A DNA stretch of 36,179 nt. Origin: an uncultured Ulvibacter sp. (GTDB taxonomy: Bacteria; Bacteroidota; Bacteroidia; Flavobacteriales; Flavobacteriaceae). The notes under the pieces are model-generated. The model was not told the origin of the DNA, did not search any database, and saw only the letters and a program-made list of their open reading frames with translations. The DNA lies in NCBI GenBank assembly GCA_938041335.1, contig CALIAF010000047.1:1-36179 (forward strand). The letters run 5' to 3'. Shown here piece by piece: positions 24,154 through 32,502 of the stretch (position 1 is the first letter of the stretch; each line of letters starts with the position of its first letter). The translations under genes and the position numbers were made by a program.

Positions 24154-25332
24154 TTAGTTACGCGTCCATCCAGATCCCCAAGTATTGAAATCTGTTCCAG
24201 TAGCATTACCGTCGCCAATGATGAAATCTGATTCATCAAAAGTAAATTCTGTGTCATTTTTTAGTTTCGTAGTAACATCTATAAAAGTTACATCCGTCAC
24301 AGAAAGATCGCCGTCAATTACACCTTGTCCAGTAGGGCTATCTCCCATATCACCATCAAGATCAAAACCTTCATCAAACCCTTGTAAAAGGATATTTGTA
24401 AATATACCTTGCGTACCAACTCTCAATCTAATTGCCTCTGGCGTTGAAGAAGCAGTAGAGCCTCTACCAATAATAGTAACATTGCTTACGGTTGGTTTTG
24501 AGAAGTATAGAGGGTTTGAATTATTCCCTATATCAGAGTTAAATCCATCTGCTTCAATACCTTTATCATGCTCAATACCGTGAAGAATGTAAACGTTATT
24601 TAACGTTCCAGTATATCCTTCTGTCCAATCTACAGAGTCGTCTTGCGCTCCAGATACAGCAACAAAACTTGCGTTTACTGTGCCTCCAAAAAACTCAACT
24701 CCATCATCTTTACCTTCAAAAGCTTGAATGTATGCTACCGTTGTTCCATTCCCAACACCGTAAAAAGAAAACCCGTTGTTTTCACTAGAAGCATCTGCAG
24801 CACCTCCAGAGTACTCCACACGTAAATAGCGTAAAACACCAGAGTCATCGTCTGATATTGAACCTCCATAAGGCAATCCACCTATTTCACTTGTAGAGGT
24901 TGCATCGCCACCAGCTACAGAATTAATTGGCGCACGACCTAATAAAATTAAACCTCCCCAGTCTCCTGCGTTAGGTGTAGTATTACTAGAGGTAAGTACC
25001 ACTGGATTAGTAGAGGTACCTTCGGCATTAATTTTACCACCTTGCTTCACTGCGATGTAAACATCTGCTCCAGGAGTAGCTCTTACCACTGTACCAGGGT
25101 TCATTGTTAATGTAAAGCCTTCTTCTACTATTAATGCAGAAGTTAAATCGTACGTGGTATCGGCATCTAACTCTAAGTCTGCACTGAGTGTTCCACCTAT
25201 TTCGTTTTCTATTTCTGCACCTGCACCTGCACCGTTGATATTGATTACGATATCTGATGTATCATCAGCTTCGCAACTCGCAAAAAGCAAAGCCATTAGA
25301 GCGAATCCTAGAAATAATGTATTCTTTTTCAT
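24154..25332 (-). CDS. Beta-helix surface lipoprotein paired with a TonB-dependent receptor
   Basis: A 392-residue protein from the ATG at 25332; an earlier ATG at 25359 would add nine residues before the signal peptide. MKKNTLFLGFALMALLFASC is a lipoprotein signal with Cys20 as acyl site. After an Asp/Gly-rich spacer the chain has repeating short strands (LTMNPGTVVRATPGADVYIAV, GKINAEGTSTNPVVLTS, GDWGGLILLGRAPIN), the look of a right-handed parallel beta-helix. Such proteins commonly accompany a SusC-like TonB receptor in Bacteroidota, though not SusD-type. It starts 34 bp after the receptor's stop and shares its promoter. A ligand role in phosphate or organophosphate uptake is inferred from context only. 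Confidence 0.8.
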   Translation of the reverse strand: MKKNTLFLGFALMALLFASCEADDTSDIVININGAGAGAEIENEIGGTLSADLELDADTTYDLTSALIVEEGFTLTMNPGTVVRATPGADVYIAVKQGGKINAEGTSTNPVVLTSSNTTPNAGDWGGLILLGRAPINSVAGGDATSTSEIGGLPYGGSISDDDSGVLRYLRVEYSGGAADASSENNGFSFYGVGNGTTVAYIQAFEGKDDGVEFFGGTVNASFVAVSGAQDDSVDWTEGYTGTLNNVYILHGIEHDKGIEADGFNSDIGNNSNPLYFSKPTVSNVTIIGRGSTASSTPEAIRLRVGTQGIFTNILLQGFDEGFDLDGDMGDSPTGQGVIDGDLSVTDVTFIDVTTKLKNDTEFTFDESDFIIGDGNATGTDFNTWGSGWTRN

Positions 25333-25366
25333 AATTATTAATTTTAGTTTTTGTTTCAATTTTAGT

Positions 25367-28144
25367 TTAAAAGTTATATTTCAATTGTAATGCGAGGTTA
25401 ATTCCTCTTTTGTATTTTGATAAAGTAATGTCTTCTACATCTTCTTCTCGTACACGCTCTATATCTGGGTTTAATAGATTTTTTGCGCTTGCGTTAAGTT
25501 CTAAATGATTTCCTAGCTTGTTCTTCCAAACAAAATCAAGTGTGCCTACGCCTTTTTCAACGATGTTACCTAGTTGACCAGATCCTATAGCATCTATACG
25601 GTCGCTGAAATAAGAATACACCACATTAAACATAGGTTTGTAGGTATTGAAAACTGGAGTATAGTTTATATCTGCATTTATAAGTAGGGGAGAAGCTCCT
25701 TGAAGCATTTCGCTACCTCTATTAAATGTGGTTGTAAAAAGTCCTGTAGCGTTTCTTAAATCTTGTTTGGTGTACATATAAGTAGCATTAATACCTGCAC
25801 TTAGTGTTGTGTTTTCATCTGCACCTATCATTAGGTTTTTTCTTAGTTCTACTTCAAGACCTAAAACTTCGGCTTTATCTCCTGTTCTAAAATAGCGCTG
25901 TGTTCCCGTAGCGTCATTTGCGATTACTTTATTAACAGGGTCATTAATTTGTTTTGCAAATGCTGCAATAGAAAAAATTTCGTTTTTCCCGAAGAAAGAC
26001 TCATACTTTAGGTCAAGATTGTATACTTGTGAAAAAGATGGATCGTTTAATAAATCTGGATTACCGCCCACACGTTGCGTAACATCCTCATAAACAAAAG
26101 GAGTAATCTCTTTAAATTCTGGAACAGAAATCGTTTTACTAAAACCAAATCTTAAGTTGTCATCTTCTGTTATTGCAAACTTTATATTCAAAGCAGGTAA
26201 AAGGAAATTTTCTTTAGCGTCTCTAAAACCTGGGTCTGTATCCGGAAGGTTAATTACATCATATTCAATTTGCTGCTCATAATTTTCAAAACGAAGCCCG
26301 GGGATGATTGTAAATTTTTCAGAAGCTTGAAGCTCAGCATCTGCATAGCCAGAAAAGATGTTTAAAATTCCTTTATAGGTGTTTTCTGGCAGCCCTGGTA
26401 AATTTGTACTCGTAAGACCTAAAGAAGGGTCTATTGCTCTAAAGACACTTGTATTATAAACAGTGCCTATGTTTTGAACATCAAAAATCGCGTCAAAATT
26501 AGTTACATCTGTAATAGGCGTGTTTGGCTGTATAAAGTCATACCCATATCTAATGTTCTCAAAACTACGCTCCTTTGATCTTGCATTATAGCCAAAGTTT
26601 AGTACAGTTTTTTCTGAAACCTCATAGTTAAAACCAATCACACCATTATATTCGGTATCAAGAATACTCTGAAAATATCGCTGGTTATCAAATACAATAT
26701 TGTTAAAGAAAGAAGGGTTTGTCGCGGGATCATTGTCTAGTGCAAGATCATAGCGTTCTAAACTAATACGCTTTCTATCTGGTTGTCTCGCATTCACCCT
26801 ATTATAACCTATACCCCAGTCTAGCGTTATTTTTTCTGATATTTTACTGGTTCCTAATAGCTGATTTACATAAATAAGATCTTGATCAAACTGAATATTT
26901 TGCTGAAAAAAACCTTTATCTGTATCTAAAATTGCATTCTGATTTCTACCTAATCCATCAGTTCCGTAAAAGCCTACTTCGTCGTTTGCGCTATTAATAA
27001 ATAAGCTATTAAAACTAAATTTGTGATCTGAAGATTGACGATATACTATGTTTGCCATAGCAGTGGTAGTAGCATTTGTTTTATAAACTTCTGTAGCAGA
27101 GAACCCTTTATTTTCTGTGGTTGTATAGTCTATAGCAACACCGTCTCTGTACTCAAAGTCTGTATTAAAAGAAGCTGTTGCAAAAAGACTTACTTTGCTG
27201 TCATCTTTAAAATCTATGCTTGTCCCGCCAGATATGGCACCATTATAAGCAATAGGAGTGCCAGCGTTAACAGGATCTACACCGTGAGAAAGTATCACAG
27301 CAAATGGATTGTTATCATAACGGTTGTAGAAACCAAAATTACCAGTACCCTCACTTTTCACAAAATCCTGTTCTATAGCGCGTGTATTAATACCAGCCCC
27401 TAATTCTATGTCAACAAAATTTTTCCCTGAATGTTCTTTAGAAGAAATATTCACATTACCTGCAGCAAAGTCACCATAAAAATTAGCAGCATATGTTTTG
27501 CTTACAGATACATTCTGGATAATGTCACTCGAGAATAAATTAAGATCAATATTTTTCTTTTCAATATCATTTGAAGGTAGCGAAAGACCATTATAAGTAG
27601 TATTAAGGTAGCGGTCACCTAATCCTCTTACATACACATTAGAGCCACCTTCTTGTTTTGAGATGCCAGAAATTTTTGTTACCGCACCTGCCGCATCACT
27701 TACCCCTTTTCTAGAAAGCTCATCTGCACCGATGCTTTGTTTCATAGTCACCGCTTTCTTTTGTTCTAATAAAAGCGCAACTTCACTATCTCTTCTTGTG
27801 GTTGTTCTTATTACAACTTCGTCAAGTGCCGCTGCACTCGCGCCCATAGGCATATTTAATATTGTTGCTTTATTCGCTTCAACAGTAACTTCAATTTCTG
27901 TTGTTTTATACCCTACGTAGCTAAACTGAATAATATATGAACCCGCTGCAAGATTTTCAATTATATATAAACCGTCAAAATCTGAGGTTACTCCTTTATC
28001 AGTTCCTTTAATAATCACATTTGCAAAAGGCAAGGGCTCATCGTTATAATCTTTGTCTGTAAGTTTTCCAACAATGGAACCCGATTCTTGGGCAAACAAA
28101 GAGGCACTAAAAACTACTAGAAGTATGGTAAAAATTTGTTTCAT
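25367..28144 (-). CDS. TonB-dependent outer-membrane receptor with CarboxypepD-reg-like domain
   Basis: A 925-residue protein: signal peptide (to about residue 18), a carboxypeptidase-regulatory-like beta-sandwich (about 22-105, SIVGKLTDKDYNDEPLPFA), a plug domain (about 112-235, with GGSNVYVRGLGDRYLNTTY), and a beta-barrel ending in LALQLKYNF with the C-terminal Phe needed for barrel assembly. The domain order is that of SusC-type receptors, but the partner gene downstream is a beta-helix lipoprotein, not SusD. Uptake would be TonB/ExbBD-powered. The promoter carries a six-unit 11-bp array (28185-28244) like those of the PiT and porin region, so phosphate limitation is the likely inducer. 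The substrate is not known. Confidence 0.9.
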   Translation of the reverse strand: MKQIFTILLVVFSASLFAQESGSIVGKLTDKDYNDEPLPFANVIIKGTDKGVTSDFDGLYIIENLAAGSYIIQFSYVGYKTTEIEVTVEANKATILNMPMGASAAALDEVVIRTTTRRDSEVALLLEQKKAVTMKQSIGADELSRKGVSDAAGAVTKISGISKQEGGSNVYVRGLGDRYLNTTYNGLSLPSNDIEKKNIDLNLFSSDIIQNVSVSKTYAANFYGDFAAGNVNISSKEHSGKNFVDIELGAGINTRAIEQDFVKSEGTGNFGFYNRYDNNPFAVILSHGVDPVNAGTPIAYNGAISGGTSIDFKDDSKVSLFATASFNTDFEYRDGVAIDYTTTENKGFSATEVYKTNATTTAMANIVYRQSSDHKFSFNSLFINSANDEVGFYGTDGLGRNQNAILDTDKGFFQQNIQFDQDLIYVNQLLGTSKISEKITLDWGIGYNRVNARQPDRKRISLERYDLALDNDPATNPSFFNNIVFDNQRYFQSILDTEYNGVIGFNYEVSEKTVLNFGYNARSKERSFENIRYGYDFIQPNTPITDVTNFDAIFDVQNIGTVYNTSVFRAIDPSLGLTSTNLPGLPENTYKGILNIFSGYADAELQASEKFTIIPGLRFENYEQQIEYDVINLPDTDPGFRDAKENFLLPALNIKFAITEDDNLRFGFSKTISVPEFKEITPFVYEDVTQRVGGNPDLLNDPSFSQVYNLDLKYESFFGKNEIFSIAAFAKQINDPVNKVIANDATGTQRYFRTGDKAEVLGLEVELRKNLMIGADENTTLSAGINATYMYTKQDLRNATGLFTTTFNRGSEMLQGASPLLINADINYTPVFNTYKPMFNVVYSYFSDRIDAIGSGQLGNIVEKGVGTLDFVWKNKLGNHLELNASAKNLLNPDIERVREEDVEDITLSKYKRGINLALQLKYNF

Positions 28145-28165
28145 TTTTTCTTTTAAATTTCTACT

Positions 28166-28244
28166 GCAAAGATGGTATGCCTTGTGTAAAGTTCTTGTTA
28201 ACTCAAAATTATGCTTGTGTCATGAGTGTGTTATTTTAATGTTA
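28166..28244 (-). promoter_or_regulatory. TonB-receptor promoter with six-unit 11-bp TGTnA array
   Basis: Plus-strand pentamers at exact 11-bp steps: TGTAA 28185, TGTTA 28196, AATTA 28207, TGTCA 28218, TGTTA 28229 and TGTTA 28240. GCAAAG at 28166-28171 gives a minus-strand CTTTGC (CATCTTTG fits TAnnTTTG at five of six positions), 30 bp from the unit at 28196. TGTCA with 11-bp spacing is the PhoB half-site pattern, but it is inverted relative to the receptor gene. It also lies upstream of dgt (start 28319). Confidence 0.65.
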
Positions 28245-28318
28245 ACTTCTTCTAAAATTTTATGACGTAAAAAATTAATCGCAAATAGTTATCTTGCCAA
28301 GACTAAAATAGATGACAC

Positions 28319-29662
28319 ATGATGCAATGGGAACAGCTCCTTTCATTAAGAAAACAAGGAGTTACAAACAAGCGATTACGTATAGAAGAAGATGAAACCC
28401 GCCTGGGGTTTGATGTAGATTATGATCGTATCATTTTTTCTTCGGCCTTTAGAAGCTTACAAGACAAAACACAAGTGATTCCGCTGTCAAAGACTTCATT
28501 TGTGCATACCAGACTTACGCATAGTTTAGAGGTTTCTGTGGTAGGGCGATCTCTAGGTAGAACCGTTGGGAAAGCCATCTTAGATGTACACCCTTCCTTA
28601 CATAAAGTGCACGGATATACCTTTAATGACTTTGGTGCCATTGTGGCCGCTGCATCATTAGCGCATGATATAGGTAATCCACCCTTTGGTCATAGTGGTG
28701 AAAAAGCCATAGGCGATTATTTTTTACACGGAAATGGGAAGCGTTTCAAAACGGCACTGACAGATAAAGAGTACCAAGATCTCATCACTTTTGAAGGAAA
28801 TGCCAACGGCTTTAAAATACTTAGCGAAAGCAAAAATGGAGTTGAAGGTGGACTAAGATTAACGTATGCAACATTAGGCGCATTTACCAAATACCCGAAA
28901 GAATCATTGCCTAAAAAACCTACGAGTCATATTGCGGATAAAAAGTATGGAGTTTTTCAAGGTGATACTACTTTTTTCACTGAAGTCGCAGATGAACTTG
29001 GTTTGACAGAAAGAGGTGCAGCTGGAGATTTAAGTTATAACCGCCATCCTTTAGCTTTTCTAGTAGAGGCGGCAGATGACATCTGTTACACGATCATCGA
29101 CTTTGAAGACGGCATTAACCTAGGTCTAATAGAAGAAGAATTTGCCCTAGAATATCTAATAGCATTAGTAAAAAACACTATAGACACTAAAAAGTATCAA
29201 GGGCTAACAAACGTTTCAGATAGATTGGCTTATTTACGTTCGCTGGCTATTGGTGTTCTTATTCAAGAAGCGGCACAAATTTTTATTAAGAATGAAAAAG
29301 CAATTTTAGACGGTTCGTTTACCCAAGCATTGCTAGACAAGAGTTCTTATAAAGCGCAGATAGACGATATCATTAAAATTTCGGTAGAGAAAGTATATAA
29401 AAGCACAGAAGTAATTGAAAAAGAAATAGCAGGTTATTCTATTCTTGAAACACTTTTAGAAACCTTTACTATTGCCTTAGAAAATTATCATGATAATACT
29501 GGATTAAGACATTATGATAGCTTAGTATTGGCACATTTTGATGACGCAATAAAAGAACCACAGACGGTATATCAATATCTAATGGGGTGTTGCGCTTATG
29601 TTTCTGGTCTTACAGATGGGAATGCCTTACAGATATTTCAGAAAATAAAAGGAAATCTCTAA
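28319..29662 (+). CDS. dgt: Deoxyguanosinetriphosphate triphosphohydrolase (dGTPase)
   Basis: A 447-residue HD-domain dNTP triphosphohydrolase that splits dNTPs to deoxynucleoside and triphosphate. The early signature RLRIEEDETRLGFDVDYDRI matches Dgt. HD-domain metal ligands appear as H68 (RLTHSLEVS) and the H116-D117 pair (SLAHDIGNPPFGHSGE). Two ATGs are adjacent (28319 and 28322); the second, MQWEQLL, is equally likely. It is divergent from the TonB-receptor gene with a 174-bp gap that carries the 11-bp array. With nrdAB and dCMP deaminase in this window it bears on dNTP balance, but it is a separate transcript. Confidence 0.92.
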   Translation: MMQWEQLLSLRKQGVTNKRLRIEEDETRLGFDVDYDRIIFSSAFRSLQDKTQVIPLSKTSFVHTRLTHSLEVSVVGRSLGRTVGKAILDVHPSLHKVHGYTFNDFGAIVAAASLAHDIGNPPFGHSGEKAIGDYFLHGNGKRFKTALTDKEYQDLITFEGNANGFKILSESKNGVEGGLRLTYATLGAFTKYPKESLPKKPTSHIADKKYGVFQGDTTFFTEVADELGLTERGAAGDLSYNRHPLAFLVEAADDICYTIIDFEDGINLGLIEEEFALEYLIALVKNTIDTKKYQGLTNVSDRLAYLRSLAIGVLIQEAAQIFIKNEKAILDGSFTQALLDKSSYKAQIDDIIKISVEKVYKSTEVIEKEIAGYSILETLLETFTIALENYHDNTGLRHYDSLVLAHFDDAIKEPQTVYQYLMGCCAYVSGLTDGNALQIFQKIKGNL

Positions 29663-29762
29663 TATCCTCTACTAATTTTCTCATAGTTGTTAAATAACCT
29701 CTAGAGATCAGATATTTCTAAAATTTCCTCGTATTTTTAGGGCTCAATAAAATTCGACTAAA

Positions 29763-32453
29763 ATGAAAAAAATATTACTCCCAGTCTTTCTGCTTGTTGC
29801 TATGGTGAGCTTTGGACAAGATTACACACAGACCATTTCAGACTATTTGTCAAATAATGTGGAAAATTTAGATCTGAGATCTACAGACGTTGCTGCCTTT
29901 AAAGTAAGTTCTCAGGCAGTTTCAAAAAGTATGAATGTTACTAATGTTTACATACAACAAACGGTAAATGGAATAGCTGTTCATAATACGGCTTCTCCCA
30001 TTGCAATACGAGAAAACCAAGTGATGAATGCTTCCGTTTCTTTTGTAAAAGATAGTTATGAAAAAGCCAACGCAACTACTCCAGCTATTACTGCGCAAGA
30101 CGCCATTAATGCAGTTGCACAGCGATATGGTCTAGGAGCTACTGGAGGTATCGTTGAGATCGCCAACCCAGACGCACATTCATATGTGTTTTCTAAGGGT
30201 GCTATTTCTGCAAGTACAATACCTGTAAAACTAGTATATGAAAAAGATACAAATAACGAGTTAATACTAGCTTGGGATGTGAGTATAGATATTGTTTCTG
30301 GAACTCATTATTATAGTGCACGTGTAAATGCTGTAACTGGTGCTGTAATTACGATGCAAGATTGGGTAGTAAGTTGTTCTTTTGATACCAATCCACACAA
30401 TCATGCGGAGCATGAAAAAAGCATATTGTTTGCTGATAGTAAAATTAAAACTACACCTGCTGCAAGTGCAGCAATAGGTGGTGGGGCTGGTTATAATGTA
30501 TTTCCTTTTCCGGCAGAGAATCCTGATGAGACGGATGATCAATTAGTGACTGCTCCAGAGAATTTAACGGCTTCCCCTTTTGGTTGGCATGATACGAATG
30601 GGGCTGTTGGTCCAGAATTTACAATTACCCGAGGTAATAATGTTCATGCTTATGAAGATATAGATGGGAATAATAATACAGTAGGAACTTCGCCAGACGG
30701 AGGTTCAACATTACAGTTTGACTTTCCGTATAATATCCCTCAAGCACCAGGTAACTATACCGAGGCAGCAACGGTAAATCTTTTTTACTGGAATAATATT
30801 ATACACGATGTATTATATCAATATGAGTTTGATGAAGCTAGTGGTAATTTTCAACAAAACAATTATGGTAATGGAGGTGCGGGCAATGACTACGTAGTAG
30901 CACAAGCCCAAGATGGAGGAGGTACTAATAATGCTAATTTTTCTGTAACACCAGATGGTATTAACGGAAGAATGCAAATGTTTTTATGGTCTGCACCTGG
31001 AGAAGTCTTGTATGAATTATTAACTATTAATGGAGGTCCTCTTGCAGGAGGGTATTTTGGTTTTGACTCTGACTTTACAGGAACATCAACAGAATTACCA
31101 ACGGATACTCCAATTACGGCAGATTTAGCCTTAGCCATAGATGATAATGCAGGGAATTCTACTGATGAGAATGATGCTTGTGACCCTTTAACAAATGCAG
31201 CAGACCTTAATGGAACTATTGCAGTTATTAGAAGAGGAGAATGTAATTTTACGGTTAAAGTGGCAGCTGCAGAAGCAGCTGGGGCAGTTGCTGTTATTAT
31301 TGTTAACAATGTAACAACAGACCCAATTGGGCAACAAGGTGCGGCTGTAGACTTAGGGATACCCTCGGTAATGATTTATAGCGAAGAAGGGGAATTAATT
31401 ATTGCTGCCTTAGAAAACGGAGATACCATCAACGCCAGCTTATTTAATGATGGTAGCGGTGTAGACAACAACCAAAGAGATGGATCTTTAGATGCAGAGA
31501 TTGTCTCTCATGAATATGGACACGGACTTTCTACACGACTAACAGGAGGTCCTAGTAACCCAGGGTGCCTATTGCCTTGTACACAAACGAACGCAAATGG
31601 TTGTGTAGCAGGTACATTTACAGAGCAAATGGGCGAAGGTTGGAGTGACTGGCTTGCCTTAATTACAACTATGACGGCAGGGGATAATCCTGAAGACCCT
31701 AGAGGTGTTGGTACCTATTCACTAGGTCAAGGAACTGCAGGCGCTGGTTTTCCTGACAGACCTGCTCCTTATTCAACAGATATGACGATCAATGCGAATA
31801 CATACATAACTACTAATAGTGCAGCAGTATCTGCTCCACATGGAGTAGGTTCTGTATGGGCAACAATGATATGGGATTTAACGTGGGCTTTTGTTGATGA
31901 ATATGGTTTTGATCCAGATACTTATAATGGAACAGGAGGTAATAATATAGCATTCCAACTTATTATTGACGGAATGAAATTACAATCTTGTAACCCTGGT
32001 TTTGTAAGTGGTCGTGACGGAATACTAATGGCAGATGAACTTGCCAATGCTGGTGCAAACAGATGTCTTATCTGGGAAACATTTGCAGCGAGAGGCCTTG
32101 GTGTAGATGCAGATCAAGGTAGTAGATTTGCTCGTTTTGATCAAACAGAAAACTTTGACGTTCCTGCTGGTCCTAATTGTACCTTGGCGGCTGGTGATTT
32201 TAGTGACGGTTTTGGATCCAACTTTACGGTATTCCCAAATCCTACAAACGGTGATGTGAATATTAGAACAAAAATTAATGTAGGTGACGTTACCGTGGCT
32301 ATTTATGATATGAACGGTAGAAAAGTCTTATCACAAAATATCACGCTCGAGAATATTGCAACAATAAGCACCAGTAGCTTAAATGCTGGTATTTATGTTG
32401 TAAACATAGAAGGTGCTAGTTATACACATACTACTAAGTTGATTAAAGAATAA
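29763..32453 (+). CDS. Secreted M36 (fungalysin-like) zinc metallopeptidase with PA insert and T9SS domain
   Basis: An 896-residue exported protease. Order: signal peptide (to about 19); a propeptide with FTP-like repeats (about 30-200); the M36 catalytic domain, interrupted by a protease-associated (PA) insert (about 450-565, NAADLNGTIAVIRRGECNF and IPSVMIYSEEGE); the zinc motif H583-E-Y-G-H587 and the third ligand E625 in GEGWSDW; a C-terminal T9SS type A sorting domain (VFPNPTNGD to TKLIKE). It digests extracellular protein, as expected for a particle-associated marine bacterium. A terminator lies at 32473-32502. The prodomain is presumably removed on activation. Confidence 0.93.
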   Translation: MKKILLPVFLLVAMVSFGQDYTQTISDYLSNNVENLDLRSTDVAAFKVSSQAVSKSMNVTNVYIQQTVNGIAVHNTASPIAIRENQVMNASVSFVKDSYEKANATTPAITAQDAINAVAQRYGLGATGGIVEIANPDAHSYVFSKGAISASTIPVKLVYEKDTNNELILAWDVSIDIVSGTHYYSARVNAVTGAVITMQDWVVSCSFDTNPHNHAEHEKSILFADSKIKTTPAASAAIGGGAGYNVFPFPAENPDETDDQLVTAPENLTASPFGWHDTNGAVGPEFTITRGNNVHAYEDIDGNNNTVGTSPDGGSTLQFDFPYNIPQAPGNYTEAATVNLFYWNNIIHDVLYQYEFDEASGNFQQNNYGNGGAGNDYVVAQAQDGGGTNNANFSVTPDGINGRMQMFLWSAPGEVLYELLTINGGPLAGGYFGFDSDFTGTSTELPTDTPITADLALAIDDNAGNSTDENDACDPLTNAADLNGTIAVIRRGECNFTVKVAAAEAAGAVAVIIVNNVTTDPIGQQGAAVDLGIPSVMIYSEEGELIIAALENGDTINASLFNDGSGVDNNQRDGSLDAEIVSHEYGHGLSTRLTGGPSNPGCLLPCTQTNANGCVAGTFTEQMGEGWSDWLALITTMTAGDNPEDPRGVGTYSLGQGTAGAGFPDRPAPYSTDMTINANTYITTNSAAVSAPHGVGSVWATMIWDLTWAFVDEYGFDPDTYNGTGGNNIAFQLIIDGMKLQSCNPGFVSGRDGILMADELANAGANRCLIWETFAARGLGVDADQGSRFARFDQTENFDVPAGPNCTLAAGDFSDGFGSNFTVFPNPTNGDVNIRTKINVGDVTVAIYDMNGRKVLSQNITLENIATISTSSLNAGIYVVNIEGASYTHTTKLIKE

Positions 32454-32472
32454 ACTATAAGAAAATGAGTGC

Positions 32473-32502
32473 AAAGGCTTCCAATTTAGGGAGCCTTTTT
32501 TT
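32473..32502 (+). terminator. Intrinsic terminator of the metallopeptidase gene, overlapping dxs 3' end
   Basis: AAAGGCTTCC pairs with GGGAGCCTTT (one G-U or mismatch) around AATTTA, followed by seven T residues. It runs into the last codons of dxs, whose stop is at 32486-32488, so the dxs C-terminus is encoded within the hairpin. Confidence 0.8.
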
